From JBGANR01 sp044222225 (GTDB lineage: Bacteria > Actinomycetota > Actinomycetes > Mycobacteriales > Mycobacteriaceae), in assembly GCA_044222225.1 (NCBI GenBank), contig JBGANR010000025.1, forward strand, positions 1 to 62,625: a stretch of 62,625 nt of DNA, written 5' to 3'. The position numbers were made by a program, and so were the translations under genes. This document shows positions 54,149-62,625 of the stretch, piece after piece. Numbering within the stretch: position 1 is the first letter of the stretch; each line of letters begins with the position of its first letter. The notes below the pieces were generated by a model that did not search any database, was not told the origin of the DNA, and saw only the letters and a program-made list of their open reading frames with translations.

Positions 54149-55339
54149 TCAGAGCGCGCTGCTCATCCGGGTGACGGCCTCGGTGAGGATCGCCGGGGAC
54201 GTCGCGAAGTTGAGCCGGACATGGCTCGTCGCCGACGGGCCGAAGGTGTGGCCCGAGCTCACGGCGACCCGGGCGCGGTCGAGGAAGAACCGGGCCGGAC
54301 CGGCCAGCTCGGTGACGATGCGGACGCCGTCGGTCGGGGCCGGGGCCTCGCCGCCGACGTCGCCGCAGTCCAGCCAGGCGAGGTAGGTCGCGTCGGGGCG
54401 CCGGAAGGTGACGCCCGGCAGGTGTTCGGCCACGAGCCGGGTGAGCAGCTCGCGGTTGGCGGTGAGCGCGGCGAGCAGGTCGTCGAGCCACGCACCGCCG
54501 GCCGAGTACGCGGCGGCGTGGGCGATGATGCCGAGGTGGCTGGGGCCGTGGCTCACCTCCTCGGGCATCCTGCGCAGGTCGGCGGCCGCCTCCGCGCCGG
54601 CGATGACGAGCGCCGCCTTGAGTCCGGCGAGGTTCCAGCCCTTGGACGCCGACATGAGCGCGAACGCGTCCTCGGCGCCGGACACGCTCAGATACGGCGT
54701 GAAGGACGCGTCGCCGAGGACGAGCGGGGCGTGGATCTCGTCGGCGATCACACGGACGCCGTACCGCCGGGCGAGCGCCGCGACGGCCGTCAGCTCGTCG
54801 CGGGTATGGGCGACACCCGTCGGATTGTGGGGATTGCAGAGCAGGTAGGCGACGCCGCGGCCGCCTGTGCGGGCTCGCACGAACGCGTCGTCGAGGGCGG
54901 CGAGGTCGAGGCGGCCGTCCTCGCCGAGCGGCGCGTCGACGATCTCGCGGTCGGCGTGGGTGACGAAGGCGAAGAACGGCGGATAGACCGGACTGTTGAC
55001 GACGACCGCGTCGCCGGGAGTGGTGACGAGCCGGAGCACCTCGACGATGCCGAGCATGACGTCGGGCACGATCGCGGTCCGCTCGACGGCGATGTCCCAG
55101 GCCCAGCGCCGCGCCGCGAACCCGCGTAGTGCGCGGGCGTAGACGTCGCCGCCGGGATAGCCGGTGTCGCCGCGTCGGAGCGTGTCGATCAGCGCCTCGC
55201 GGACGGGTTCGGCGACGTGGACGTCCATCTCGGCCACCCAGAGCGGGAGCACGTCGGCGGGGTGGGCCGTCCACTTGATGCTGGTCCGCGTACGGAGCTC
55301 GTCGAGGGGGACGTCGAACACGAGGGCGACTCCTGTCAT
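54149..55339 (-). CDS. MalY/PatB-family pyridoxal-phosphate lyase
   Basis: A 396-aa fold-type-I PLP enzyme. The start KWTAHPADVLPLWVAEMDV is the classical MalY/PatB opening, and the PLP-binding lysine is in SASKGWNLAGLK. LLCNPHNPTGVAH and VIADEIHAPLV are typical as well. The family has cystathionine beta-lyase activity and may form homocysteine. ATG 55339 starts MTGVALVFDVPLDEL. It is convergent with the channel gene and divergent from the PanE-like gene. Confidence 0.9.
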   Translation of the reverse strand: MTGVALVFDVPLDELRTRTSIKWTAHPADVLPLWVAEMDVHVAEPVREALIDTLRRGDTGYPGGDVYARALRGFAARRWAWDIAVERTAIVPDVMLGIVEVLRLVTTPGDAVVVNSPVYPPFFAFVTHADREIVDAPLGEDGRLDLAALDDAFVRARTGGRGVAYLLCNPHNPTGVAHTRDELTAVAALARRYGVRVIADEIHAPLVLGDASFTPYLSVSGAEDAFALMSASKGWNLAGLKAALVIAGAEAAADLRRMPEEVSHGPSHLGIIAHAAAYSAGGAWLDDLLAALTANRELLTRLVAEHLPGVTFRRPDATYLAWLDCGDVGGEAPAPTDGVRIVTELAGPARFFLDRARVAVSSGHTFGPSATSHVRLNFATSPAILTEAVTRMSSAL

Positions 55340-55440
55340 CCGGGGCGGGCCGTCTCCGACTATGCCACTCGATACGTAACATCCGACACGGCACCGGGAC
55401 ATCGGCCGGCGCCGTGATACGCGAGGACCAGAGGTGGCGG

Positions 55441-56349
55441 ATGCGGATTCTCATCGTCGGAGCGGGCGGGACGGGCGGGGCCTTCGGCACCCGGCTGCAG
55501 GAGGCGGGGCGCGACGTCACCTACCTGGTGCGGGAGCGGCGCGCCGAGCTGCTGCGACGCGGCGGGCTGCGTTTCATCGCGCCGGACGGCGACCGCACGC
55601 ACGCCGTCCGAACGGTCACCGCGGCCGAACTCACCGAGCCGTATGACGTGGTGATCGTCGCCGTCAAGGCCACGGCGTTTGAGCGGGCCGTCGAGGATCT
55701 CGCACCGGCGGTCGGGCCGGAGACCGTCGTCGTTCCGTTCCTCAACGGCATGTGGCACGTCGACGTGCTGCGCGACCGGTTTCCCGGGCAGGTGCTCGGC
55801 GGGCTCGTCAAGATCGTCGCCACCGTCGACGAGAGCGGCGCGGCGGTGCAGATGACGCCGCTGGCGACCATCACGCTGGGCGCCTTCGAGGGCGAGCCGG
55901 CGCGGCCGGAGATCGCGGAGCTGCTGCGGGTGCCGGGAATGGAGGTGGAGGAGCCCGACGACATCACGCAGGCGCTGTGGGAGAAGTGGGTCTTCATCAC
56001 CGCCGGCGGAGTGGTCTCCTGCCTCTTCCGCAACACCGTCGGCGCCATCGTGGCGGCGGGCGGGGAGGAGCAGATCCGTGCGATCGTCGACGAGATCGAC
56101 GACGTGGCGATCGCCGCTGGGCACGGCGTCTCGGCGCGGTGGAAGCGGTACTCCCTCGCGTTCCTCACCGAGCCCGGGTCGGCGTTCACGACGTCGCTCT
56201 ACCGCGATCTGATCGGCGGTTTCGACACCGAGGCCGAGCACATCTTCGGCGACATGGCCGCTCGCGCCCGTGCGCTCGGCGTCCCGACACCGCACCTCGA
56301 TCTCACGGTGACGCAGGTCCGCGCTCACGAGATCGCGCGCCGGTCGTAG
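55441..56349 (+). CDS. panE: 2-Dehydropantoate 2-reductase-family protein
   Basis: A 302-aa NADPH-dependent reductase. The Rossmann start MRILIVGAGGTGGAFG, the NGM segment FLNGMWHVDVL and the catalytic Lys region ALWEKWVFITA are clear. The reaction makes pantoate for CoA, but paralogues act on other 2-oxo acids, so specificity is not certain. ATG 55441 is preceded by AGGTGGCGG. It lies 59 bp before the DDAH gene on the same strand. Confidence 0.85.
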   Translation: MRILIVGAGGTGGAFGTRLQEAGRDVTYLVRERRAELLRRGGLRFIAPDGDRTHAVRTVTAAELTEPYDVVIVAVKATAFERAVEDLAPAVGPETVVVPFLNGMWHVDVLRDRFPGQVLGGLVKIVATVDESGAAVQMTPLATITLGAFEGEPARPEIAELLRVPGMEVEEPDDITQALWEKWVFITAGGVVSCLFRNTVGAIVAAGGEEQIRAIVDEIDDVAIAAGHGVSARWKRYSLAFLTEPGSAFTTSLYRDLIGGFDTEAEHIFGDMAARARALGVPTPHLDLTVTQVRAHEIARRS

Positions 56350-56408
56350 GTGCGCCTGCGCCGCTGAAATCGTCGCGTGGAAGGCGTGGCGTTCGAGATA
56401 CTGGTGCC

Positions 56409-57191
56409 ATGCATTCTCGTCACGCCCTTGTCCGCCGTCCCTCGTCCCGACTCGCCGATGGCCTGATCAGTCACATCGAGCGCTCCGACCACGTCGACAT
56501 CGACCTCGCCCAGCGGCAGTGGGAGGGATACGTCGACGCACTGCACGCCGCGGGTTGGCAGACCCACGAGGTCGAGAAGGCCGAGGACTGCCCGGATTCG
56601 GTGTTCGTCGAGGATTCGATGGTCGTCTACGGCGACCTCGCCGTCATGACCAGGCCCGGTGCGCTGGAGCGGCGCGGGGAGATCGAGGGTTCCGCGGAGG
56701 CGGCGCGCGCTCAGGGCTACCGCGTGGTCTACATCGAGGAGCCGGGAACGCTCGACGGCGGCGACGTGCTCAAGCACGGCGACACCGTGTGGGTGGGCAA
56801 CGGCGGCCGCACGAATCTCGAAGGCATCGCCCAGCTCCGGGGGTACCTCGCGGAGTTCGGCGCCGAGGTGATCGCCGTTCCGCTGGAGAAGGTGCTGCAT
56901 CTGAAGTCGGCCGTCACGGCGCTGCCGGACGGCACGGTCATCGGCTACGAGCCGCTCGTCGACGACCCGTCGGTGTGGGGCGAGACGTTCCTGGCCGTTC
57001 CCGAGGAGGGCGGCTCGCACGTCGTGCTGTTGGGCGACGACACACTGCTCATGGCGTCGTCCGCACCGCGCACCGCCGAGCTCCTCGCCGCTCGGGGCTA
57101 CCGGGTCGTGACGGTGGACATCTCCGAGTTCGAGAAGCTCGAAGGGTGCGTCACCTGCCTGTCCGTGCGGTTGCGCGGACGTCCGGAGTAG
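56409..57191 (+). CDS. ddaH: Dimethylarginine dimethylaminohydrolase
   Basis: A 260-aa guanidino-modifying enzyme. Active-site motifs are intact: DSVFVEDS, the substrate loop GTLDGGDVL, VLHLKSAVTAL (His) and the C-terminal nucleophile Cys in EGCVTCLSVRL. It converts dimethylarginine to citrulline and dimethylamine; in bacteria the physiological substrate may differ. The start MHSRHALVRRPSSRLADGL is typical. A terminator follows 8 bp after the stop. Confidence 0.9.
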   Translation: MHSRHALVRRPSSRLADGLISHIERSDHVDIDLAQRQWEGYVDALHAAGWQTHEVEKAEDCPDSVFVEDSMVVYGDLAVMTRPGALERRGEIEGSAEAARAQGYRVVYIEEPGTLDGGDVLKHGDTVWVGNGGRTNLEGIAQLRGYLAEFGAEVIAVPLEKVLHLKSAVTALPDGTVIGYEPLVDDPSVWGETFLAVPEEGGSHVVLLGDDTLLMASSAPRTAELLAARGYRVVTVDISEFEKLEGCVTCLSVRLRGRPE

Positions 57192-57199
57192 AACTCGGC

Positions 57200-57242
57200 A
57201 GGGCCCGCCGGGACCGCGACGACGGTCGCCCGGCGGGCCCTC
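57200..57242 (+). terminator. ddaH terminator
   Basis: A GC-rich stem (AGGGCCCGCCGGG with CCCGGCGGGCCCT) lies just after ddaH and before the 3' end of the convergent DoxX-like gene, so it may act on both strands. Confidence 0.8.
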
Positions 57243-57278
57243 GCTGTTTCCGGGGCGCTTGTGTGGTTCCGGCGCCTG

Positions 57279-57665
57279 TCAGCGGCCGCGTGCGACCCGC
57301 ACGGCGGCGTAGATCATCGGCGCCTGCAACGGCAGCCTTCCGTATGCCACCGCGCGCTGCCAGGCCGGCCGCTTCTCGCGCTGCCAATCGAGCGCCATCT
57401 TGACGTTGGCGGGGAAGACCGCGACCAGGAGCGCCGCGGCGGCCACGCCGCCGAGCTGCGCCGTCTCCTTGCGAGACAGCAGCCCGGCGAGCGTCAGCTC
57501 GGCGATGCCGGACGCCACGGTGTACGCGCGAGCCGGGCCGGGCAGCTGATCGGGGACGATCGCGTCCATCTGCGCGGCGCTCGGCGGGATGAAATGCAGT
57601 GAGCCGACCGCGGCGAACAGCGCGACCAGTGCGCGGCGGCAGGTTTCGACGGCGTTGAGAGTCAT
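57279..57665 (-). CDS. DoxX-like small membrane protein
   Basis: A 128-aa membrane protein with helices in the DoxX-like order (ALVALFAAVGSLHFI, GVAAAALLVAVFPAN and others), including VGSLHFIPPSAAQ and FPANVKMALDWQ, which are typical of the family. The role is unknown; relatives take part in redox or small-molecule transport. Start ATG 57665. It is convergent with ddaH. Confidence 0.82.
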   Translation of the reverse strand: MTLNAVETCRRALVALFAAVGSLHFIPPSAAQMDAIVPDQLPGPARAYTVASGIAELTLAGLLSRKETAQLGGVAAAALLVAVFPANVKMALDWQREKRPAWQRAVAYGRLPLQAPMIYAAVRVARGR

Positions 57666-57734
57666 CGTTGGGTCCTCGTTTCCAGAGCCGGTCGGTACTC
57701 CATCTTCGACGACGTCCAGGGTGTTGTCGTTGTT

Positions 57735-57788
57735 CAGGGCCAGGGCCAGGGCCAGGGCCAGGGCCAGGGCCAGGGCCAGGGCCAGGGG
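57735..57788. repeat. CAGGGC hexanucleotide tandem repeat
   Basis: Nine perfect or near-perfect units of CAGGGC (the last is CAGGGG), followed by degenerate GGGCTTAGGGC-like copies up to about 57835. It occupies the non-coding gap between the DoxX-like gene and the DUF222-HNH gene (57666-58255, 590 bp). Such runs often vary in copy number through slippage. The rest of the gap (about 57840-58255) shows no gene that I can support; it ends in an AT-rich promoter-like patch before 58256. Confidence 0.9.
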
Positions 57789-58255
57789 CTTAGGGCCGGG
57801 GCCAGGGGCTGGGGCTTAGGGCTGGGGCTTGGGTTCGGAGTCTGGTTCGGGGTTTCGAGTCCGGCGTCACCTCGGAATCCGGCTCCGCGGGGCGTCGATG
57901 GCCGGTGACTGTCGCTGAGCGGCGGCACGCGGCATATATCGCCGGGAGTGCTCCGAGAGAGACAGTCTTCGCCGCCATGCCCGTCGTCCGACCACGCGCC
58001 GGGAGCGAAACGGGCGCTTTGCCGTGGGTTTGTCGGTCGCGGGCCGGCTCGGGTGGGTTGAGGCTGGAGACGAGTGCGTCAGAGGGGTTGGCCGTCATTG
58101 TCTGTCTGTTCGGTCGTTGGGGCGGTACGGTCGGCCGCGCGACGGTCTCACGGGTTGCCTTTGGCCTCCTGCGGCACTCTGATCACTGGTGTCCGGTTAC
58201 GGTTCCATGACAAAAGTCCCTTTTATTTATCGAACACGCTCCGTAGAATCAGAAC

Positions 58256-59836
58256 ATGACGATCAAGCCGCCCGCGCACGTTCTGGAACCGGTCCCGGTC
58301 CCAGAGCACGTTCGGGCGTGGCTCGATGGGCTTGATGTCGCCGAGCTTGCCGTGGTGCAGGTCGAGGTGGGCCGGCGGATGGCGTCGTCGGCGATGATCC
58401 CGTTGGCTGATGACGCGGTCGAGACTGTCGTGGTGGCGACCGAGCAGGTGTCGCGGTATGGCGATGGTGTTCAACTCCGCGCGGTCACTGAAGGCTTGAT
58501 CCGTGGTCTGCCCGGGCGGCGGGGTGCGCGGCCGGGGGCGTGGCTGCGCGGGTTGGCGTGGATCGCCGGCCGGGAGGCATGCCAACGCGTCCGGGACGCG
58601 GCGGTCCTCGGCCCGCGTACCGGGATCGACGGTCAGCCGCAGGATCCGATCCACCCGGTGACCGCGCAAGCGCTCTTCGATGGCCGCTGCTCACGGGGTG
58701 CGGCGCGGTCGATCGTGGCCGCGATCGACGGGGTTGCCGACGCCGGCCAGCGTGAAGACGCCGATGTGATTTTGGGGACCGCGGCGCGGGATATGACCCC
58801 TGATGATGTGGCGAAACTGTCCGCGAAGATCCTCAACCTCGTCGATCCCGACCGTCGGCAGGCCGATGAGGTGTGCCGCCGCAAACGCGCCCTCACCCTG
58901 GGGAAACAGGATGCATACGGGATGAGCAGGCTGTCGGGGCAGTTGGATCCGGAAGCCCGCGCTCTGTTGGAGCCGATCCTGGCGAAGTTCGCGCGGCCGG
59001 GGGTGAACAATCCGGCCGATGATGCGCCGCTGGGTGCTGATGCGTCCGCTGAGGACGTGCTGGATGCGGCGCGGCGGGATCGGCGGAACAACGCTCAACG
59101 TCAACACGACGCCCTCGTCACCGCCCTACGTGTGGTTCTCAGGTCGGGCGAGCTGGGTGTGCATCGTGGGCTGCCGGTGATGGTGATCGCGACCGTCGAC
59201 GTCCACGATCTGGAACGGGAGACCGGCTTGTCCTCGACGGCGTCCGGAGGATCGTTGCCGGTCAAGGACCTGGTGCGGATGGCCGAACCGATGCACCCCT
59301 ACCTCGCCATCTGCGACCAACGCCGACCGCTCGATCTGTACCGCGGGAAACGCCTCGCCTCCTTCGATCAACGCGTCGCCCTCTACGGCGCCGAACGCGG
59401 CTGCTCCCGGCCCGGCTGTGACGCGCCCGCCACCCGCACGCAGGTGCATCACGTTCGCGAGTGGCGTGATGGCGGTTTGACGAATATCAAGTATTTGACG
59501 TTGGTGTGCGACGGCTGCCATCCGATGCTCAACCCCGACGGCACCTGGCGCACCGACCTCGTCGACCCCGACGGCCGACCCGTCATCAGCGACAACACCA
59601 CCGCGAGCCGCGGCGACCCACCCGACCACGGCCCGGCCGGCACCGACGCGACCACCAGCCGCGGCGATACCGCCTGCTCGAATGACGCCGAACCCCGCCG
59701 CTGCACCACCCCGCGCGTCCTCTGGAAACGCACCGGCGCCGCGAGCTACGAACCGCTCAACACCCGCCACCACCCGGAAGAAGAGCTGGCGAAGTACACG
59801 GCTGCCGTACGGCGAGATCGCGGAGGATCGGGTTGA
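58256..59836 (+). CDS. DUF222 (13E12-repeat) protein with C-terminal HNH nuclease motif
   Basis: A 526-aa protein of the DUF222/REP13E12 family, found in many copies per genome in Mycobacteriales. The N-terminal part (DPIHPVTAQALFDGRCS and similar segments) is the DUF222 core. The HNH motif is in CSRPGCDAPATRTQVHHVREW, DGGLTNIKYLTLVC and CDGCHPMLN. A low-complexity C-terminus follows. Its function is unresolved; a selfish homing-like nuclease and a repeat-linked role are both considered. No repeated ends were seen here. Confidence 0.88.
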   Translation: MTIKPPAHVLEPVPVPEHVRAWLDGLDVAELAVVQVEVGRRMASSAMIPLADDAVETVVVATEQVSRYGDGVQLRAVTEGLIRGLPGRRGARPGAWLRGLAWIAGREACQRVRDAAVLGPRTGIDGQPQDPIHPVTAQALFDGRCSRGAARSIVAAIDGVADAGQREDADVILGTAARDMTPDDVAKLSAKILNLVDPDRRQADEVCRRKRALTLGKQDAYGMSRLSGQLDPEARALLEPILAKFARPGVNNPADDAPLGADASAEDVLDAARRDRRNNAQRQHDALVTALRVVLRSGELGVHRGLPVMVIATVDVHDLERETGLSSTASGGSLPVKDLVRMAEPMHPYLAICDQRRPLDLYRGKRLASFDQRVALYGAERGCSRPGCDAPATRTQVHHVREWRDGGLTNIKYLTLVCDGCHPMLNPDGTWRTDLVDPDGRPVISDNTTASRGDPPDHGPAGTDATTSRGDTACSNDAEPRRCTTPRVLWKRTGAASYEPLNTRHHPEEELAKYTAAVRRDRGGSG

Positions 59837-60009
59837 TGGATTCACTTCGGAGCAGTGGCAGACGTGTCGGCGGTGTTGCGGGAATCCTTCGGAGAAATGT
59901 TGTTCATCAAGTTGTTCGTCAGTCGTTCTGACGGGAAATCGATGTGCCGTGCCCGGCTGTATGCGGCCTTGTAACGTCGGGATTATCGCAGGAGAAAGGC
60001 GGCGACATG

Positions 60010-62625
60010 ATGGGCAGGTCTGAATGCTCCGATGGCCGTCGCAGGCGGCGATCACGGCTATGGGGAATGGTCCGCCGAGTAATCTGTGGTCCTACGCCCG
60101 GCGACGTACGGCGCGGATGCTCTCGGGAGGAGTCGGCGGCCCTGCCGCCGACCATCGTCGAACTTCGTACGCATGGTGTGAGCGGAACGCCGCCGGAGTC
60201 GATTCTGGCTTGTGAGCATGTCACCGTCGTCGAGAACATCGCCGACGAACGCATCTTCTATCGGCCGGCCGACGTCTTCGGGCGGGAGGTGCAGGAACCA
60301 GGCCGGCTCATCGAGGCCTACCACTGGGGCCGGATGACGTCCGGACGGTGGTGGCAGGCGTTATGGGCGCCCCTGGCACCGTTTGCCATCGCGAATACGG
60401 CGTTGTGGATGTTGCCTCGTCCGGAAGGCGAGTATTCGCGGACACCCGGCGCAGACGACGCGCCGCGATATCCGCTGTGGTGGATCGTCGCGCGAGCGTG
60501 CGTCCGGGTGATCGGCCTCTTGCTCACCGTGATCTTCATGATGCAGACGGCACTGGTCGTCGTGGATCTGATCGCCGGGCAATGCCTTGGCGCGACGGAC
60601 GGGCAGTGCCTGAAAGGGTATGCGCCTGCAGATTGGTTCCGCGGCCGGTCAGTCAGGCTGGCGTTGTTGATAGGGGTGCCACTCGCCGTCGTCCTCGGTG
60701 TCGGTGCCTTCATCACGCGGCTGACGGTGCAGGATTCCGACGGGGTTCTCCCGGTGTCGACCGATGTTCCCGGCGCTGCGACACCGATTCCACCGGCAGG
60801 TGAACCGGGATTGCAGAGTGACGACTTCTATGACGGGGCGCCCAGCGCCGGGCCGTTGCGGACGCTTCATGGAGTAGCGGCGGCCGCCGCCACGGCGCTC
60901 GTGGTGAGTGCCGGATGGCGCTCGGCGGCCACTGGTTTCGATCAGGCGGTTCTCATGGTGGCGGCGGCGATCCTCGTCGTCGTGCTCGTTCACGCGGTAC
61001 TTCTCGATCGCGGGATCGGCGCCGGCGCGCCGGAACGGTACCGGTACTTGAGGGGGAAAGCGGGACTGGTCTGCGTCCTCGGCGCGGCCGCGGTGTTTGT
61101 CGTGTCGTGCGTCGCCGTCGCGTTGCGGCCGGCCGGGGCCGGCGGGGCAGCGGTGTCCGCAGACGACACGATGGGAGTGCCGATCGCGATCACGATCGGT
61201 GTCGCTGATCTCGCCTGGGTCTTGATGGCGGTGGTGTTGCTGCGGCCGCTGCGAACGGCCCGTGCGGTCTGGAACGGCTATCCGGCCGCCTATCGGCCGT
61301 GGCTGGGCGGTCGGAGTTCGCTGTTGTTCGCGGGCTTGGCGATCCTGCTCGGCCCTGCGCTCGGCGTGGGAGTCGCAAAGGCCGTCGCGAATTTCATCAC
61401 CGGCCGGCTCAATCCGTTCTCGGCCGACGATGCGGACGACTTATCAATGCCGGAGTTCTATGATCACATCGCGATGCAGTGGGGAATCGTGATCGTGGCA
61501 CTCATCGTGGCCGGAGCGACTCTCGGCGTCATGTTCTTCTTCATCGTTCGATTCTCGCCGGCACCGGTGCCGGAGCGATTGTCGGGCGTATCGAGTCAGG
61601 ACGGCGTGATGCCCCGAGTGCGGCGGAAGCGTCGCTGGACGTGGTTCGTGGCGACGCTCAATCAGCGAGTCCACGTGTTCGTCGCGGGCGTGCTGACCGT
61701 GGCGGTTCTCGCCGGCATCGTGGCCGCCGTGCATTGGGTCGCTCGATTCCGGTACGGATATCACGGCGCGGATGCCGTCGTCAGGCCACTGGTCTTCGTC
61801 GGTATCGGCGGGCTGGCGTTCATGGTGTTCGGACTGAATTGGATCATCCTCGATGCGGGACGCAAGCCCGGAAGCGTCGGGCGCAGCCTCGGCGTCCTCT
61901 GGGACATGTCGTCGTTCTGGCCGCGCGAGGGACATCCGATCGTGCCGGCCTGCTACGCGCCGAAAGCCGTACAAGACATCGTCGAGCGCGTCGAGGGATA
62001 TCTGGAGGACGATGAGATGAGACCGATCGTTCTGTCGGGCCACAGTCAGGGATCTCTGCTGATGTACGCCGCCGCGATGCGGCTCATGAAGAACCGGCCC
62101 GACGACGTCTCCAGGATCGGGTTGCTGACCTACGGCTCGCAACTGCAGTGGGCGTACGGCCGCGCGTTCCCCGCATATCTCGGTTTCGCGAGCCACCGCA
62201 TGGTGATGACGAGACTCGAGGGCCGCTGGATCAGTCTGATCCGTTTCACGGACCCCGTCGGCGGACCGGTGCTGTCCTGGAACCTCGGCGCCGATCCGTT
62301 GTCGCGGGATGAGGCGAAGGCCGCGGCGTTGGTGTGGGGTGGAGCGTCGAAGCCTTCGGTCGAGGCGCCCGCACCGGACGGCTCGGCCTTCGTCGACGAC
62401 GACGTCACCTTCGCGCTGTCACCCGGGCGAACCAGAGTCGGCAACGAGTACTGGCTGCCCGATCCGCCCTACGCCGAGCCGTATGATCCGGACCGTCCCC
62501 GCGGGCATTCGAACTACCCGCGGGAGGCCGACTGGAACGGGCTGGTCGACTCCGTGATGTCCGGTGCGTCGTGGGGCGAACGAGCCGGGGCCGGGTCTGA
62601 GCCGGCGCCGGCGCCGGCGCCGCTC
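60010..62625 (+). CDS. Large polytopic membrane protein with C-terminal GHSQG hydrolase motif (partial, runs off the window)
   Basis: The reading frame is open from ATG 60010 to the window end (872 residues, no stop), so the C-terminus is missing. Conserved-looking N-terminal PPTIVELRTHGVSGTPPES precedes ten or eleven hydrophobic segments (for example VIGLLLTVIFMMQTALVVV, KAGLVCVLGAAAVFVVSC and VHVFVAGVLTVAVLAGIVAA). A cytosolic or outer C-terminal domain has MRPIVLSGHSQGSLLMYAA with a GHSQG nucleophile elbow (Ser679) and a later HRMVMTRLEGRWISL. The family, common in actinobacteria, is uncharacterised. AGGAGAAAGG lies upstream; a later ATG at 60067 is an alternative start. A lipid-linked substrate is only a guess. 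Confidence 0.75.
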   Translation, partial: MGRSECSDGRRRRRSRLWGMVRRVICGPTPGDVRRGCSREESAALPPTIVELRTHGVSGTPPESILACEHVTVVENIADERIFYRPADVFGREVQEPGRLIEAYHWGRMTSGRWWQALWAPLAPFAIANTALWMLPRPEGEYSRTPGADDAPRYPLWWIVARACVRVIGLLLTVIFMMQTALVVVDLIAGQCLGATDGQCLKGYAPADWFRGRSVRLALLIGVPLAVVLGVGAFITRLTVQDSDGVLPVSTDVPGAATPIPPAGEPGLQSDDFYDGAPSAGPLRTLHGVAAAAATALVVSAGWRSAATGFDQAVLMVAAAILVVVLVHAVLLDRGIGAGAPERYRYLRGKAGLVCVLGAAAVFVVSCVAVALRPAGAGGAAVSADDTMGVPIAITIGVADLAWVLMAVVLLRPLRTARAVWNGYPAAYRPWLGGRSSLLFAGLAILLGPALGVGVAKAVANFITGRLNPFSADDADDLSMPEFYDHIAMQWGIVIVALIVAGATLGVMFFFIVRFSPAPVPERLSGVSSQDGVMPRVRRKRRWTWFVATLNQRVHVFVAGVLTVAVLAGIVAAVHWVARFRYGYHGADAVVRPLVFVGIGGLAFMVFGLNWIILDAGRKPGSVGRSLGVLWDMSSFWPREGHPIVPACYAPKAVQDIVERVEGYLEDDEMRPIVLSGHSQGSLLMYAAAMRLMKNRPDDVSRIGLLTYGSQLQWAYGRAFPAYLGFASHRMVMTRLEGRWISLIRFTDPVGGPVLSWNLGADPLSRDEAKAAALVWGGASKPSVEAPAPDGSAFVDDDVTFALSPGRTRVGNEYWLPDPPYAEPYDPDRPRGHSNYPREADWNGLVDSVMSGASWGERAGAGSEPAPAPAPL

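Noticed and set aside
57735..57835. Possible CRISPR array
   Set aside because: Units are contiguous hexamers without unique spacers; no cas genes are present in the window.
57734..57928. Minus-strand frame encoding a Pro-Trp repeat and plus-strand frame encoding Arg-Ala repeats
   Set aside because: Both arise only from translating the CAGGGC tandem array; no ribosome-binding site or flanking coding signal supports a gene.
58256..59836. DUF222-HNH protein as a phage terminase-linked HNH or an insertion element
   Set aside because: No terminase, portal or transposase genes and no terminal repeats are nearby; the DUF222 family is chromosomal and multicopy in these bacteria.

Overview
The window is high-GC chromosomal DNA from a mycolic-acid-containing actinobacterium (order Mycobacteriales; a Gordonia-like genus is my best guess, but the species cannot be read from this DNA). 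The evidence is an actinobacterial 5S rRNA, a tmRNA whose tag is ADKNQRDYALAA, an antigen-85-like mycolyltransferase gene, FadE23/FadE24-type acyl-CoA dehydrogenases, a mycobacterial-type HisN, and the gene order prfB-mscS-Pro/Ser/Thr-rich membrane protein-ftsE-ftsX-smpB-ssrA.

Layout. 1-190: 3' end of an rRNA operon (5S and terminator). 272-2668: amidohydrolase and divergent TetR regulator with a palindromic operator. 2948-9467: envelope locus with a receptor Ser/Thr kinase, three related secreted SGNH hydrolases, a lipoprotein and an acyltransferase-3; the acyltransferase is frameshifted and the third SGNH gene carries an amber codon. 9653-12324: fadE23/fadE24. 12461-16514: DUF2752 protein, a kinase-like receptor that has lost its catalytic residues, an MBL-fold hydrolase, hisN and a small membrane protein. 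16545-21635: conserved prfB-to-smpB cluster. 21717-23204: amber-interrupted mycolyltransferase and ssrA. 23284-28661: accessory genes beside ssrA, including an overlapping DprA-like/ComF-like phosphoribosyltransferase pair that resembles ShosTA anti-phage modules. 28772-35148: metabolic genes (gdhA, AraC regulator, VOC protein, hydrolase, pgm) and a MauE/DsbA-like thiol pair. 35214-44530: tRNA-Ala(GGC) followed by an accessory island with a Fic protein behind a striking operator, two regulatory/enzymatic pairs, a partial second fic copy fused to a truncated TetR gene, then a lower-GC block with a RexAB-like pair and a Septu-like ATPase/HNH pair. 44737-49568: two TetR-controlled units (DHFR-like reductase; DHA2 exporter), a small AAA ATPase and a short conserved protein. 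49631-57665: HMG-CoA-lyase-like/CoA-transferase pair, DUF6394 protein with an RCK potassium channel, MalY-like lyase, PanE-like reductase, DDAH and a DoxX-like protein. 57735-62625: a CAGGGC tandem repeat, a DUF222-HNH protein, and a large polytopic membrane protein with a GHSQG hydrolase motif that runs off the window end.

Two themes stand out. First, three two-gene modules with the architecture of phage defence lie in two accessory segments next to ssrA and tRNA-Ala. Second, many genes are broken: four single-base frameshifts and one apparent two-base frameshift, all explained by shortened C/G runs, plus two in-frame TAG codons. The run-length pattern suggests that some are sequence errors; the TAG codons are substitutions and need a different explanation. 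No insertion sequence, integrase gene or CRISPR array was seen.
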